Source: Spirochaetaceae bacterium (GTDB lineage: Bacteria > Spirochaetota > Spirochaetia > Treponematales > Treponemataceae). Taken from it: a stretch of 64,000 nt of DNA. The stretch spans positions 185,824-249,823 of the forward strand of contig JAGBFB010000029.1 in NCBI GenBank assembly GCA_017936665.1, written 5' to 3'. A program made the translations under genes and the position numbers. The notes under the pieces are model-generated. The model searched no databases and was not told the DNA's origin. It worked only from the letters and a program-made list of their open reading frames with translations. This document shows, one piece after another, positions 43,646 through 52,924 of the stretch. Each line of letters opens with the position of its first letter. The first letter of the stretch is position 1.

Positions 43646-44923
43646 ATGAAATCAAACAAACTTATTCCTGTAACTTTACTTACAGGATATCTTGGTGCAG
43701 GAAAAACTACATTACTTAATTATGTTTTGAATAATCAAAAAGGCTACAAGGTTGCTGTTATCGTAAATGATATTGGTGAAGTAAATATAGATGCAAATTT
43801 AATTGAAAAAGGAGGAAGTATCGTTGAAAAAGATAGCGTCGTTCCTCTACAAAACGGTTGTATTTGTTGTACTCTAAAAACAGACTTGATGGAACAAATT
43901 GTTTCTATAACTAAAACTCAAAAATTTGATTATATTTTAATTGAAGCCAGTGGAATTTGTGAGCCTGTTCCTATTGCTCAAACAATTTGTGCATTAGATG
44001 GTTCTGCTGAAGATCAAGGTTTACCTGCGATTGTTCGCTTAGATAATATTGTTGCTGTTGTAGATGCCCTTCGGCTTGTAAGCGAATTTGGTGGTGGAGA
44101 TAAATTGTTAGATGAAAATAAAGGTGAAGAAGATATTGCAAATCTTTTAGTTCAACAAATTGAATTTTGTAATACAATCTTAATTAATAAAACAGATTTA
44201 GTTTCTCCAGAAGAATTGAATAAAGTGAAAGCTGTTGTAAAAACTTTACAACCTCATGCAAAAATTATTGAAACAACAAAGAGTCAAGTTGAACTTTCAG
44301 AAATTCTTGATACAAAACTTTTCGATTTTGAAAAAGTGTACGGAACAGCTCGTTGGGTAACTGAACTTGAAAGTTCCGAAAATGAACACGATGATAGCGA
44401 AGAACATTCTCATCATCACGAACACGACCATGAGCATCATAATCATGAAGAACATGAGCACGACCATCATCACGAACATGAAGATCATAGTCACTGTGAC
44501 CATGAACACGGAAAATGTTGTTGTGGTCATCATCATGATGAAAATCATCAACATGGAGATGAATACGGAATTTCAACTTTTGTATATTATCGTCGTCGTC
44601 CATTTAACAGAATGAAGTTGGAACTTTTTGCAGAGAACTGGCCTGAATCAATTATTAGAGCAAAAGGAATGATGTGGTTTTCTGATGAAGATGATGGCGC
44701 TTATCTTTTTGAACAAGCAGGAAAACAAATTTCTGCTTCTTTTGCTGGAATTTGGGTTGCAGCTGCAAGTCCTGAACAAATTGCACAAGCAAAATCAGAA
44801 GATGAACGAATTGCAAAAATTTGGGACGACAAAGTTGGCGACCGTGAAATAAAATTAGTTTTTATCGGACAACACATGGATAAAGAAAAAATCTGCAAAG
44901 ACTTAGATGCTTGTCTTGATTAG
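43646..44923 (+). CDS. COG0523 GTPase with a histidine-rich loop (CobW/ZagA type)
   Basis: 425 residues. P-loop LLTGYLGAGKTTLLN, the metal-binding CxCC in LQNGCICCTL, G4 motif NKTD, and the C-terminal CobW_C domain (TFVYYRRRPFNRMKLE). Between the domains, residues about 246-310, is a loop very rich in His, Glu and Asp with an HGKCCCGHHH core, likely a zinc reservoir or sensor. COG0523 proteins are metallochaperones delivering Zn or Co. AGGAG precedes the start. Downstream QueH and a DtxR-type regulator follow closely. Confidence 0.92.
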   Translation: MKSNKLIPVTLLTGYLGAGKTTLLNYVLNNQKGYKVAVIVNDIGEVNIDANLIEKGGSIVEKDSVVPLQNGCICCTLKTDLMEQIVSITKTQKFDYILIEASGICEPVPIAQTICALDGSAEDQGLPAIVRLDNIVAVVDALRLVSEFGGGDKLLDENKGEEDIANLLVQQIEFCNTILINKTDLVSPEELNKVKAVVKTLQPHAKIIETTKSQVELSEILDTKLFDFEKVYGTARWVTELESSENEHDDSEEHSHHHEHDHEHHNHEEHEHDHHHEHEDHSHCDHEHGKCCCGHHHDENHQHGDEYGISTFVYYRRRPFNRMKLELFAENWPESIIRAKGMMWFSDEDDGAYLFEQAGKQISASFAGIWVAAASPEQIAQAKSEDERIAKIWDDKVGDREIKLVFIGQHMDKEKICKDLDACLD

Positions 44924-44932
44924 GATTTTTGA

Positions 44933-45625
44933 ATGAGTGTTCTAAAAATAGACTACAACAGAATGATGGAAGATGAAATTGAAAATATCTTAAATCATTT
45001 TGATAGAAAACCAACTTTGCTTCTTCATTCTTGTTGTGGTCCATGTAGTACTACATGTTTAGAACGCTTAATTGAATTTTTTGATATAACAATTTATTTT
45101 TATAATCCAAATATTCAACCAAAAGAAGAATTTGAATTAAGATTGCAAAGTCAAAAAAGATTTTTATCAAAATGTGATAAAATGTCAAATGTAAAATTGA
45201 TTGTGCCAGATTACAATACAAATGAATTTTTAGAATCAATCGATTTACAGAATTTTCCAGAACGAAAATTTGAAAAAGAATGTGGCACTAGATGTTCACA
45301 GTGTTACAAATTGCGTCTTAGTGCTACAGCAAATTTTGCTTGTAAAAATAATTTTGATTATTGGACAACAACTTTAACAGTTAGTCCTCATAAAGATGCA
45401 AAATTAATTAACGAACTTTCAAATGAAATTTCAAAAAAAATGTTTAACGATAATGTAAAATATTTACCAAGTGATTTTAAAAAGAAAAATGGTTATCAAC
45501 GTTCTATTCAATTATCAAAAGAATATGAACTTTATAGACAAAATTATTGTGGTTGTATCTTTGGTAAGATTGCAGATGAAAATTTTATAAAAAGCAAAGA
45601 GGTGAATAATTATGGCAATTCATAA
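44933..45625 (+). CDS. queH: Epoxyqueuosine reductase QueH
   Basis: 230 residues. Cysteine motif LLLHSCCGPCSTTCLERL near residue 30 and a second pair in CGTRCSQCYKLRL, plus the C-terminal YRQNYCGCIFG, match QueH (DUF208), the Fe-S enzyme for the last step of queuosine formation in tRNA, replacing QueG. It starts 9 bp after the COG0523 GTPase and overlaps the next gene by 14 nt. Confidence 0.92.
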   Translation: MSVLKIDYNRMMEDEIENILNHFDRKPTLLLHSCCGPCSTTCLERLIEFFDITIYFYNPNIQPKEEFELRLQSQKRFLSKCDKMSNVKLIVPDYNTNEFLESIDLQNFPERKFEKECGTRCSQCYKLRLSATANFACKNNFDYWTTTLTVSPHKDAKLINELSNEISKKMFNDNVKYLPSDFKKKNGYQRSIQLSKEYELYRQNYCGCIFGKIADENFIKSKEVNNYGNS

Positions 45626-45980
45626 ATCCGGTGAAGATTATTTAGAAGCTGTAATGATGATTCATAAAGAAAAAGGAAAAGTACGTTCTTCAGATTTAGT
45701 AAAGAAAATGGGATTTTCTAAGCCAAGTATTTGTAATGCTGTTGCTTTGTTAGAAAAAGATGGTTATTTAATTATGAATGAAGATAAAACTTTGGAACTT
45801 ACTAAAAAAGGAAAATCCGTAGCAGATAAAATGTATGAGCGACATTCTTTTTTTGTGCGTTGGTTAGAATCTCTTGGGGTTTCTCCTGAAGTTGCAGAGG
45901 AAGAAGGTTGTGCAATCGAACATAATGTTAGTGATGATACATTTGAGAAAATAAAAAAAGCATACGAAATTCAAATTTAG
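45612..45980 (+). CDS. DtxR/MntR-family metal-dependent repressor (short)
   Basis: 122 residues: an N-terminal winged helix (HKSGEDYLEAVMMIHKEKGK, SSDLVKKMGFSKPSICNAV) and the metal-binding dimerisation helix (ERHSFFVRWLESLGV, EEEGCAIEHNVS). The third SH3-like domain of DtxR is absent, as in MntR. It probably senses Mn or Fe and represses metal uptake genes. AGAGG before ATG. Overlaps queH by 14 nt. Confidence 0.88.
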   Translation: MAIHKSGEDYLEAVMMIHKEKGKVRSSDLVKKMGFSKPSICNAVALLEKDGYLIMNEDKTLELTKKGKSVADKMYERHSFFVRWLESLGVSPEVAEEEGCAIEHNVSDDTFEKIKKAYEIQI

Positions 45981-45984
45981 ATTT

Positions 45985-48324
45985 TTATATTTTCTTTGTA
46001 CCTAATCGTAAAGCGTTAAGTACAACACAAATTGAACTTAATGCCATTGAAGCACCTGCAATCATTGGGTTTAACAAAATTCCAAAACTTGAATACAACA
46101 CACCTGCTGCTAGAGGAATACTGATTGAATTATAGAAAAAAGCCCAGAATAAATTTTGTTTAATATTTCTTAAAGTTAATCTACTTAAATTTATTGCACT
46201 GTCAACATCGGCAATTCCATCTTTCATTAAAACAATATCAGCAGATTCAATTGCGATGTCAGTTCCATTTCCAACTGCAATTCCAACTTCGGCTTGGACA
46301 AGAGCAGGTGCATCATTTATTCCATCTCCAACCATCAAAACAGTTTTGTTTTCTTTTTGAAATTCTTGAATAATCGATGCTTTTTGTTCTGGCATAGTTC
46401 TTGCAAAAATTTTATCTATACCAACTTTGTCTGCAATGATTTTTGCAGTTTTAAAACTGTCGCCTGTAATCATTGCAACTTCAATTCCTTTTTTATGAAG
46501 ATTTTTAATTACTTCAAAACTTTCAGTTCTAATTTCATCTCGTATTCCAATTATCAATTCGATATTGAAATTTTGATTTTCTTTTATAGCAAGACAAATA
46601 ACAGTGTCTCCATCATTTTCAAAATTATTTATGGTTTCTGTAATTTCATCTGAGATAAAATAACTTTTACTTTGCGAAAGTCCAAGTTCTTCCATAAAAT
46701 TTTTACTTCCGATATAAACTTGTAAGTTATCATCATGATTAGGAACTATTACTTCTGCTTTAACACCTTTGCCTAAAATATTTTCAAAGTCAGTAACAAA
46801 AAAATCTGAAAAGTCAATTTTTAATTCACTTGCTTTTTCAATTATTGCTTTTGCTAAGGGATGATCTGATGCTTGTTCTACACTTGACAAAATTGAAAAC
46901 AGAAAATCAATTTTTGAATTTTGATTTTTATCATTGCAATCATAAATTGCAGTTACTTGTGGTTTGCCTTTTGTTATTGTTCCTGTTTTATCAAATACAA
47001 CTGTGTTAATTTTTCCACATTGTTCTAAAGCTTCACCAGAACGAACCAAAATTCCTTTTTTTGCACCAAGTCCAGTTCCCGTCATAATTGCAGTAGGAGT
47101 TGCTAATCCCAAAGCACAAGGACAAGCAATTACTAAAACTGATGTAAAAATTCTTAAAACAAAATTTATATCCTTTCCTAATATTGCCCAGATTATTGAA
47201 GATATTATTGCAATCATAATTACAGTCGGTACAAAAATACCAGCAATCTTATCTGCAATTTTACTTATAGGTGCTTTCTTTCCTTGGGCTTCTTCAACAA
47301 AAGAAATTATTTTTGCTAAAGTTGTATCATTCCCTATGGCAGAAACTTTTATTACAATCAATCCATTTCCATTTAGACTTCCACCTATAACTAGAGAGTC
47401 TTCTTTTTTTTCAATTGGTAAACTTTCTCCAGTTAGCATAGATTCGTCAACGGTTGTTTTTCCAAAAATAATTTTTCCGTCAAGTGGAATGCGTTGTCCT
47501 GGTTTTACAATTAGTAATGAATCAAGTGTTACTTTTTCAACTAGAATTTCACTTGCATCTTGTAATGAATCTCCAGATTTCCAACTTGAAGGAAGAATTA
47601 AACATTTATCAGGAGTTAATGATACTAAAGCGGAAATTGCACTTTTTGTTTTTTCAGTACTTTGTCCCTCTAGAAATTTTCCAGTCATGATGAAAGTTAA
47701 AATCATTGCACTAGATTCAAAATAAAGATTATGAACTTCATTATTATCAATAGGAATTAAAAAAGTTAAAACTAAAGAATAAATGAATGAAGAAAGAGAA
47801 CCAACTGCAACTAAAGTATTCATGTTTGGATTTTTATGAATAGTGGCTGAAATTCCATTGATTAAAATTTTTCTTCCAAAAAATAAAGCTATAGAAGATA
47901 ATATCAATTGAATTAAAGCAAAATTTGTTGGATAAAAATTTGGATCAAAAATTTTTGGTAATGGAAGACTTGAGCCATTTATTTTTATCATATGTCCCAT
48001 TGAAACATACATTAAAAGTAAACTTGTAATCCAAATTAAAATTAATTTTATTTTAGGATTTTCTTTTTTTGAATTATTTTGAGTAGAAGTTTTAGTTTCT
48101 GTATTTTTTTCTGTTTTTAATGAAATTTCAAATCCAGCTTTTTGTACAACAGAACAGATTTGTTCCATTGTACAAATTGCTTCATCATACTCAATTGAAA
48201 GTTGTTTTGTTGTTAAATTTACATTGCTAGATTTTACACCATCTAATTTTCTTGTAACTTTTTCTACCGCACTTGAACATGCAGCACAAACCATACCTTC
48301 AACATTATATGTTTGTGTAATCAT
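45985..48324 (-). CDS. copA: Copper-exporting P1B-type ATPase
   Basis: 779 residues. One N-terminal HMA domain with the metal site MVCAACSS; TGES actuator loop; membrane CPC motif in ACPCALGLATP; phosphorylation motif DKTGTITKGKP; HP motif SDHPLAKA; hinge VGDGINDAPAL; and C-terminal helices with the Asn/Tyr of the Cu(I) pathway. It pumps Cu+ out of the cytosol. It starts right after the smsB stop with no spacer, so it may be co-transcribed with smsCB. Confidence 0.94.
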   Translation of the reverse strand: MITQTYNVEGMVCAACSSAVEKVTRKLDGVKSSNVNLTTKQLSIEYDEAICTMEQICSVVQKAGFEISLKTEKNTETKTSTQNNSKKENPKIKLILIWITSLLLMYVSMGHMIKINGSSLPLPKIFDPNFYPTNFALIQLILSSIALFFGRKILINGISATIHKNPNMNTLVAVGSLSSFIYSLVLTFLIPIDNNEVHNLYFESSAMILTFIMTGKFLEGQSTEKTKSAISALVSLTPDKCLILPSSWKSGDSLQDASEILVEKVTLDSLLIVKPGQRIPLDGKIIFGKTTVDESMLTGESLPIEKKEDSLVIGGSLNGNGLIVIKVSAIGNDTTLAKIISFVEEAQGKKAPISKIADKIAGIFVPTVIMIAIISSIIWAILGKDINFVLRIFTSVLVIACPCALGLATPTAIMTGTGLGAKKGILVRSGEALEQCGKINTVVFDKTGTITKGKPQVTAIYDCNDKNQNSKIDFLFSILSSVEQASDHPLAKAIIEKASELKIDFSDFFVTDFENILGKGVKAEVIVPNHDDNLQVYIGSKNFMEELGLSQSKSYFISDEITETINNFENDGDTVICLAIKENQNFNIELIIGIRDEIRTESFEVIKNLHKKGIEVAMITGDSFKTAKIIADKVGIDKIFARTMPEQKASIIQEFQKENKTVLMVGDGINDAPALVQAEVGIAVGNGTDIAIESADIVLMKDGIADVDSAINLSRLTLRNIKQNLFWAFFYNSISIPLAAGVLYSSFGILLNPMIAGASMALSSICVVLNALRLGTKKI

Positions 48325-49266
48325 TTATTTTAAAAATCCTTCGATAATTTTTTGTTCTGCTTCTTCTTCTGTTAAACCCAAAGTTCTAAGTTTTAAAATT
48401 TGTTCTCCTGCAATTTTTCCGATGGCAGCTTCATGAATTAAAGATGCATCTTCATTTGCAGCAGTTAATTCTGGGGATGCACTTACAATTCCGTGGTCAG
48501 CTAAAATTGCATCACATTCAGAATGTCCTGTACAACGAGCATTACCCACAATGTTTGAACGGTAAGTTTGTTTTGAATTTCCTTTAGCAACCGAACGAGA
48601 AATTAAATTTACAGAAGAATCATCTCCGTTCATTTCTACGTAGAAGTCTGTTTCTACAACATCGTTTCCATCTGTAAGTAAATGTTCTTTGATTATTAAA
48701 GTTGCTTCTTTCCCGACTGTAACTTTTGTTTTTCTCTTTGTTGAATCAACACCACCAAGTTGACTTGTGTCCATTTCAAGATATGAACCTTCTTCTAAAA
48801 AAGCTTCTGTTACAGGGTCGATAGAACGTTGACTGTTTTTTGCCCCTGTTCCCACATGTTTTTCAACATAAAGTGCTTTAGCATTCTTTCCAACAAAGAA
48901 ACGATGAATACCGTTGTGTCGTGCAGGTTCTCCTGTTTCTGTGTGAATGCCACAACCTGCAATAATTATAACATCAGAATCTTCTCCGATGAAAAAATCA
49001 TTGTAAACTAAATCATCAACTTTTGCGTGAGTAACACAGGCTGGAATAAAAACTTGTTCTCCCTTAGTTCCTGGTTTTATGTGAACTTCTAGTCCTGGAT
49101 TATCGGTTTTAGATTCAATCTTGATGTTTTCAGTTGATTTTCTAGCAGCACTAGAACAATTTACTCTTATGTTGTAGGCTCCTTTAAATTCTTCTCCGTT
49201 CCAATCGGAAATTTCTTTTAAAAGTGCATTTGTTTGTTCATCTATTTGTGGTTTGTTATCAGCCAT
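48325..49266 (-). CDS. SufB/SufD-like Fe-S scaffold (SmsB type)
   Basis: 313 residues, much shorter than SufB (about 480), keeping the beta-helix core: IHTETGEPARHNGIHRFFVG, EEGSYLEMDTSQLGGVDSTKR, and the C-terminal ASPELTAANEDASLIHEAAIGK with the conserved ligands near HEAAIG. Together with the adjoining SufC-like ATPase this is the minimal SmsCB assembly system of archaea and anaerobic bacteria. It builds [4Fe-4S] clusters. Starts 6 bp after the smsC stop. Confidence 0.88.
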   Translation of the reverse strand: MADNKPQIDEQTNALLKEISDWNGEEFKGAYNIRVNCSSAARKSTENIKIESKTDNPGLEVHIKPGTKGEQVFIPACVTHAKVDDLVYNDFFIGEDSDVIIIAGCGIHTETGEPARHNGIHRFFVGKNAKALYVEKHVGTGAKNSQRSIDPVTEAFLEEGSYLEMDTSQLGGVDSTKRKTKVTVGKEATLIIKEHLLTDGNDVVETDFYVEMNGDDSSVNLISRSVAKGNSKQTYRSNIVGNARCTGHSECDAILADHGIVSASPELTAANEDASLIHEAAIGKIAGEQILKLRTLGLTEEEAEQKIIEGFLK

Positions 49267-49272
49267 ATTTTC

Positions 49273-50001
49273 CTACCTTATTTCGCGTCCTTTTGGACAA
49301 CCATATTTACCAACTGAAGAATTTTGCAATATTTCTGGTAAAAGCATAATACCAGGACCTTGCTTTGTAACTTTTCCGTTTCCAATAACGATGATGACAT
49401 CTGCAATTGATAAAATTCGTTCTTGATGTGAAATTACGATTATAGAGCCATTTTTTTCAGAGCGAAGATTTTTGAAAACATCAATTAAATTGTTAAAACT
49501 CCATAAGTCAATTCCTGCTTCTGGTTCATCAAAAACTGAAATTCGTGTTTTTCTTGCAAGTACAGTTGCAATTTCAATTCGCTTGATTTCGCCACCTGAT
49601 AAAGCAGAATTTATTTCTCTATCAAGATAATCTCTTGCACAAAGTCCAACCTTGTGTAAAAGTTCTGAAATTTCTTTTTCTGTAAGAGGTGTAGGGGATG
49701 CGAGAGAAATTAAATCTCTAACAGTAATTCCTTTAAATCTTACAGGCTGTTGGAAGGCAAAACTAATTCCTTTTTTTGCTCTTTCTGTTATATCTAAATT
49801 GGTTATATCTTCATCGTCAAGGAGGATTTTTCCGCTTTGTGGATTTTCTATTCCTGCGATAATTTTTGCAGTTGTAGTTTTTCCTCCACCATTTGGACCT
49901 GTAATTACTACAAGTTTATTATCTGGAAAAGTTGCATCAATTCCATTTAAGATTTTATCTCCTGATGGTGTTGACCATTCTATTTTTTCAAGTCTTAACA
50001 T
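49273..50001 (-). CDS. SufC-like ATPase (SmsC type)
   Basis: 242 residues. Walker A ITGPNGGGKTTTAK, signature LSGGEIKRIEIATVL, Walker B ISVFDEPEAGIDLWS, the EAGID motif of SufC proteins, H-loop ISHQ. It drives the SmsB scaffold. The C-terminal SSVGKYGCPKGREIR has a cysteine conserved in short SufC proteins. First gene of smsC-smsB-copA. Confidence 0.9.
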   Translation of the reverse strand: MLRLEKIEWSTPSGDKILNGIDATFPDNKLVVITGPNGGGKTTTAKIIAGIENPQSGKILLDDEDITNLDITERAKKGISFAFQQPVRFKGITVRDLISLASPTPLTEKEISELLHKVGLCARDYLDREINSALSGGEIKRIEIATVLARKTRISVFDEPEAGIDLWSFNNLIDVFKNLRSEKNGSIIVISHQERILSIADVIIVIGNGKVTKQGPGIMLLPEILQNSSVGKYGCPKGREIR

Positions 50002-50154
50002 AAAGTTTCCTATTTACAAAACAAAATTTGAATACAAACTAAATATAACAATTTTATGTATAAAAAACAAGGTTAGAATAAAATATACTTAATTTTGAAA
50101 AAAAAGTTTGGTAGATAAAATTATTTTTTTGCGTAAAAAAATTTTTTCCTGTAT

Positions 50155-50183
50155 TTGACTGTTAGAAAAAATAAGGATACACT
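50155..50183 (+). promoter_or_regulatory. Promoter of the SDR gene
   Basis: TTGACT (50155-50160), 17-bp spacer, TACACT (50178-50183); start near 50190, giving a short leader with GGGAGAA before ATG 50207. Confidence 0.65.
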
Positions 50184-50206
50184 ATTGATTGTTTATGGGA
50201 GAAATT

Positions 50207-51013
50207 ATGAAGAAAATTTGTATTATTACTGGTGGTAGTTCAGGAATGGGAGTTTGTTTTGCTCAACAACTTTTGCATTTTCGTGAATTTGATGAAATGT
50301 GGTTGATTGCAAGACGAATCGAAAAACTTCAAAAAGTTTCTGATAAATTAAATGAATCTATAAAAATAAATAATTCTTCTGTAAAAATTCGCTGTATACA
50401 AGGGGATTTATCAGGGAAAGATGGAGTAGAATTTGTCAAAAATCTATTGAAAGAAGAAAAACTACATCAAGATTTTATTATCGACACTCTTGTAAACAAC
50501 GCAGGTTATGGAACCTACGGAACTTTTGAAAATACAAGTTTAGAAAGACAACTTGGCATGGTGGATTTGAATGTTTATTCCCTTACAGGAATTTGTTATG
50601 AAGCCTTACCTTTTTTAACAAAAGGCTCTTTAGTAATAAATGTTGCTTCCCTTGCTTCTTTTGCACCTTTAGGAAATTTTGCAGTTTATGGGGCAACAAA
50701 GGCTTATGTTTACAGTTTTTCACTTGCACTTGCTGCTGAACTTGAACCTAAGGGAATTTTTGTAGAAACTTTATGTCCAGGACCAGTTGATACAGAATTT
50801 GCAAATGTTGCTTCTTTGGGAGCAAGAAAAGTAGTAAAAGACGGAAAATCTCCTGACAAAGTTGTAGCTCATTGTTTAAAATCTATTTCGAGAAGAAAAT
50901 ACATTTCTATAATGGCTCTAAAATGGAAGTTCAAAGCATTTATGAGTAGATTTATTAGTAAAATATGGTTTGCTCGTTATACTTTTAAGCACGAAAAACG
51001 CCCATCAAACTAA
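50207..51013 (+). CDS. Short-chain dehydrogenase/reductase
   Basis: About 268 residues. NAD(P) motif TGGSSGMG, NNAG structural motif, catalytic Ser/Tyr/Lys with YGATKAYVYSF (YxxxK) and CPGPVDTEF. Substrate unknown; the family includes acyl and steroid reductases. ATG 50207 follows GGGAGAA; an in-frame TTG at 50189 is rejected. The C-terminus has a basic amphipathic stretch (ISIMALKWKFKAFMSRFISK) that may attach to the membrane. Confidence 0.88.
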   Translation: MKKICIITGGSSGMGVCFAQQLLHFREFDEMWLIARRIEKLQKVSDKLNESIKINNSSVKIRCIQGDLSGKDGVEFVKNLLKEEKLHQDFIIDTLVNNAGYGTYGTFENTSLERQLGMVDLNVYSLTGICYEALPFLTKGSLVINVASLASFAPLGNFAVYGATKAYVYSFSLALAAELEPKGIFVETLCPGPVDTEFANVASLGARKVVKDGKSPDKVVAHCLKSISRRKYISIMALKWKFKAFMSRFISKIWFARYTFKHEKRPSN

Positions 51014-51024
51014 ATTTGTAAAAA

Positions 51025-51648
51025 CTAAAATGCCCACCCAAATGCTGCGGATATTGAAGGAATCCAGAAAAAGTTTGTTTTTGAAGGATAAAAAGCAAAA
51101 TCCGCTCCAAAGGACATTACAAATTTATCTTTTGTAACAATTTGATATCCTAACCCTAGTTGTGTTGTAAAATTAAAAAACATTCCCAAAGTTCCACCGG
51201 CAAGACCTTTTATGAACATTCCTTCTGGAGCTGTTCCAAAAGGGTAATATGTCATTCCACCTAAAATTCCCACCGCTGTAGGAAAATAAATTGCGTTTAT
51301 GCTTTCCACACTTAAAACTAAACCGAATTTTTTTTCTAAGAAAAATTCCCAATAAAGTGGAGTTCTAACATTTTCAGTAAAAGCGTCTTCGGAATTAAAA
51401 CCAGTCATAGCAGAAACAGCAATTCCAAAAATTGGTGAAAAAACATCAGCTTTGATAAGAAATTTTATTGGTTCGCTTTCTTCAGGGAATTCAAATTCTT
51501 CGTCATGGAATTTTTCATTTTTTAAAACTTCTCTTTGAAGTTCTTCTGGAGTTTTTATATCAGATTGAGAATTTTCAGTTTGTTCTTGTGCAAATGAAAA
51601 TCCCATCATCGTTAAAATCAAAAAAAAGCAAATAAATCTTGTTTTCAT
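51025..51648 (-). CDS. Outer-membrane beta-barrel-like protein
   Basis: 207 residues with a signal peptide ending FAQEQ (cleavage about residue 20), a short acidic linker, then alternating amphipathic strands with many aromatics and glycine-rich turns (GILGGMTYYPFGTAPEG, GYQIVTKDKFVMSFG) and a C-terminal phenylalanine (AAFGWAF), as in outer-membrane barrels. No family name. It lies 12 bp after hydF, probably in the same transcript. Confidence 0.65.
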   Translation of the reverse strand: MKTRFICFFLILTMMGFSFAQEQTENSQSDIKTPEELQREVLKNEKFHDEEFEFPEESEPIKFLIKADVFSPIFGIAVSAMTGFNSEDAFTENVRTPLYWEFFLEKKFGLVLSVESINAIYFPTAVGILGGMTYYPFGTAPEGMFIKGLAGGTLGMFFNFTTQLGLGYQIVTKDKFVMSFGADFAFYPSKTNFFWIPSISAAFGWAF

Positions 51649-51660
51649 ATTTTTATCTTA

Positions 51661-52902
51661 TCAAGGGATTTGAATTTTGTCCATAATTCCTGTCATGTAT
51701 GCGATGGCGATTCCGTAGTTTGTCATAGGAATTTTGCTTAATTCTGCCTGACTTTGTCTTGAAAGAACATAAGAACGATTGAACATGCAAGCACCACAGT
51801 GAATTATTAAATCAAACTGGGATAAATCCTTAGGAAAGTCGTTTCCATTTACATGAGTGATAGAAATTTCACTTCCAACAAATTTTTTTAGCATATTAGG
51901 AATTTTTACTGTCCCAATATCTTCTGTTAATGGGGCGTGAGTACAAGCTTCTGCAATTAAAACCTTCGATTTTTCTGTTAATTTTGAAATTTGTTTTGCC
52001 CCTTCTACAAACTGATTTATATCACCTTTGTTTGCTGCAAGTAAAACTGAAAAAGAAGTTAATTTTGATTCACTTGGTTTATTTTCATATACAAATTTGA
52101 AAACTTGAGAATCTGTAATAATCAAAGTTGGTGGATTTTTAATAAGGTTCAAAGTGTGAACAAATTTATCTGTGGTACAACTTATCACACTGCATTTTTT
52201 ATCCAATAATTCCCGGATGATTTGAACTTGTGGCAAAATAAGTCTGCCTTTAGGAGCTTGAATATCTTGTGGCATAACTAAAAGTACAACATCATCTTCT
52301 TTACATAAATTTTGTGTTAGGGTAAGTTTTTGAAAATCTTCAGGAACTTTTCGTAATAATTCTTGCTTAATTTGTTCCATTCCAATTTTTTCTTTTGCAC
52401 TAATTTGAATTGGTTTTTCATTTGTAAACTTTTCAATAAATTCTGTAAATGATTTTAATTGAAATTGCTTTTCTTCTGTATCAATTAAATCAATTTTATT
52501 TATTATTGTAATAAAACTCTTTTTTTCTTGTTTTAATTTTTCAATTAATTTTGCAATTTGTGATTCTAAAAAGTTTTTTTCATTAAAATTTTTATTTATT
52601 ACTTCTTCTGCATTAAATAAAATTAAGGCTACATCAGTTTTTTCTGTTGCAAGAAAAGTTTTTTTTATTCGTTCTTCACCAAGTTCACTTGTATCTTCAA
52701 ATCCAGCGGTATCGATAAAAACAACTGGGCCAATTCCATGAATTTCCATTGGTTTGAAAACTAAATCTGTGGTTGTTCCTGCAATGTTAGATACTAGTGC
52801 ATGATTTTGACCAGTTATTCCATTCAAAAATGATGATTTTCCGCAGTTTGTGTTTCCAAAAATTCCAATGTGAAGTCGTTGTGAAGTTGGTGTTTCTATC
52901 AT
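51661..52902 (-). CDS. hydF: [FeFe]-hydrogenase maturation GTPase HydF
   Basis: 413 residues. N-terminal Era-like GTPase (GNTNCGKSSFLNGI, DTAG, NKID), middle dimerisation domain, and the C-terminal Fe-S site with ACTHAP and IHCGACMFNR, matching the CxH...HCxxC pattern. HydF carries the 2Fe subcluster and hands it to the hydrogenase. It starts 22 bp after hydE. HydG and the hydrogenase itself are not in the window. Confidence 0.93.
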   Translation of the reverse strand: MIETPTSQRLHIGIFGNTNCGKSSFLNGITGQNHALVSNIAGTTTDLVFKPMEIHGIGPVVFIDTAGFEDTSELGEERIKKTFLATEKTDVALILFNAEEVINKNFNEKNFLESQIAKLIEKLKQEKKSFITIINKIDLIDTEEKQFQLKSFTEFIEKFTNEKPIQISAKEKIGMEQIKQELLRKVPEDFQKLTLTQNLCKEDDVVLLVMPQDIQAPKGRLILPQVQIIRELLDKKCSVISCTTDKFVHTLNLIKNPPTLIITDSQVFKFVYENKPSESKLTSFSVLLAANKGDINQFVEGAKQISKLTEKSKVLIAEACTHAPLTEDIGTVKIPNMLKKFVGSEISITHVNGNDFPKDLSQFDLIIHCGACMFNRSYVLSRQSQAELSKIPMTNYGIAIAYMTGIMDKIQIP

Positions 52903-52924
52903 AAATTTTCCTTATGGGTTTATT

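Noticed and set aside
44265..44615. Several His/Asp-rich open frames on both strands
   Set aside because: They are out-of-frame readings of the His-rich loop of the COG0523 GTPase gene.
46964..47725. 253-codon frame on the plus strand
   Set aside because: It is the antisense shadow of copA, which has all P-type ATPase motifs in frame.
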